Shown piece by piece: positions 63,895 through 64,000 of a DNA stretch of 64,000 nt. The DNA is from an uncultured Lachnospiraceae bacterium (lineage in GTDB: Bacteria; Bacillota; Clostridia; Lachnospirales; Lachnospiraceae), in assembly GCA_946557105.1 (NCBI GenBank), contig CAMNSZ010000010.1, forward strand, positions 46,581 through 110,580, in the 5' to 3' direction. Each line of letters starts with the position of its first letter. The stretch's first letter is position 1. Made by a program: the position numbers and the translations under genes. Under the pieces are notes generated by a model. It was not told the origin of the DNA, did not search any database, and saw nothing but the letters and a program-made list of their open reading frames with translations.

Positions 63895-64000
63895 TTTGAT
63901 GATTGGTAATAATAATCATCAAGAGAAATATGCGGAGCATATTATAGCACCTTGACAAATAAACAGTAATGCAACCCTGAAGAATCCATGCCGGGGAAGA

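Overview
This looks like a chromosomal segment of a Gram-positive anaerobe of the Clostridia, most likely a Lachnospiraceae. The basis is: strong AGGAGG-type ribosome sites and TTGACA/TATAAT promoters; a Ptb-Buk butyrate kinase pair; a RibU-type ECF component; VanR/VanS-like, MMPL and MacB-like systems typical of gut Firmicutes; and many decayed pieces of conjugative-transposon genes. I infer the family from gene content; no rRNA is present to settle it.

The left quarter (1-11.8 kb) is accessory DNA in decay. An intact operon of a methyltransferase, a small membrane protein and a VanR/VanS-like two-component system (675-3673) sits between broken mobile-element genes. These include a frameshifted regulator, a tyrosine integrase with an internal deletion, a catalytically dead IS3-family element that abuts a WYL-regulator stump, and a frameshifted GyrI-like gene. 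Intact genes here include a GNAT acetyltransferase, a membrane-anchored alpha/beta hydrolase and an EFR1-type flavodoxin/ferredoxin.

From 11.84 to 22.92 kb lies a discrete island of about 11.1 kb integrated in the first codons of a low-molecular-weight protein phosphatase gene. The displaced start of the phosphatase is at 11839 and the rest, with a substitute start, is at 22923. Both ends carry related ACTACACCA motifs. The Xis and Int genes adjoin the right end. Cargo comprises a PemK/MazF-like toxin divergent from a 905-residue NACHT (NLR-like) NTPase, which is a candidate antiphage module; a TetR-MFS-KTR drug-efflux cassette with a clear operator; an orphan MobC with a possible oriT; and two small HTH regulators.

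From 22.9 to 31.8 kb are the phosphatase, a 1-kb stretch of degenerate ~30-bp repeats, a TetR regulator with a large dyad operator, and an MMPL transporter overlapping a GLUG-repeat surface protein. From 31.8 kb the content is mostly housekeeping: a HAD hydrolase, a decayed BlaR1-like gene, ptb-buk, trkH-trkA, lacI-uxaC (with promoter and operator visible), a HerA-like ATPase, secA, prfB (programmed +1 frameshift), tex, ribU, a MacAB-like ABC efflux operon, and the t6A cluster tsaE-tsaB-rimI...tsaD with rnz and ispD. The window ends with two tRNA-Ser genes.

The observations I find most worth pursuing are the phosphatase-targeted island with its NACHT/PemK pair, and two leaders (52.4 and 53.4 kb) where an intrinsic terminator lies inside a short translated reading frame, which suggests translation-coupled attenuation.
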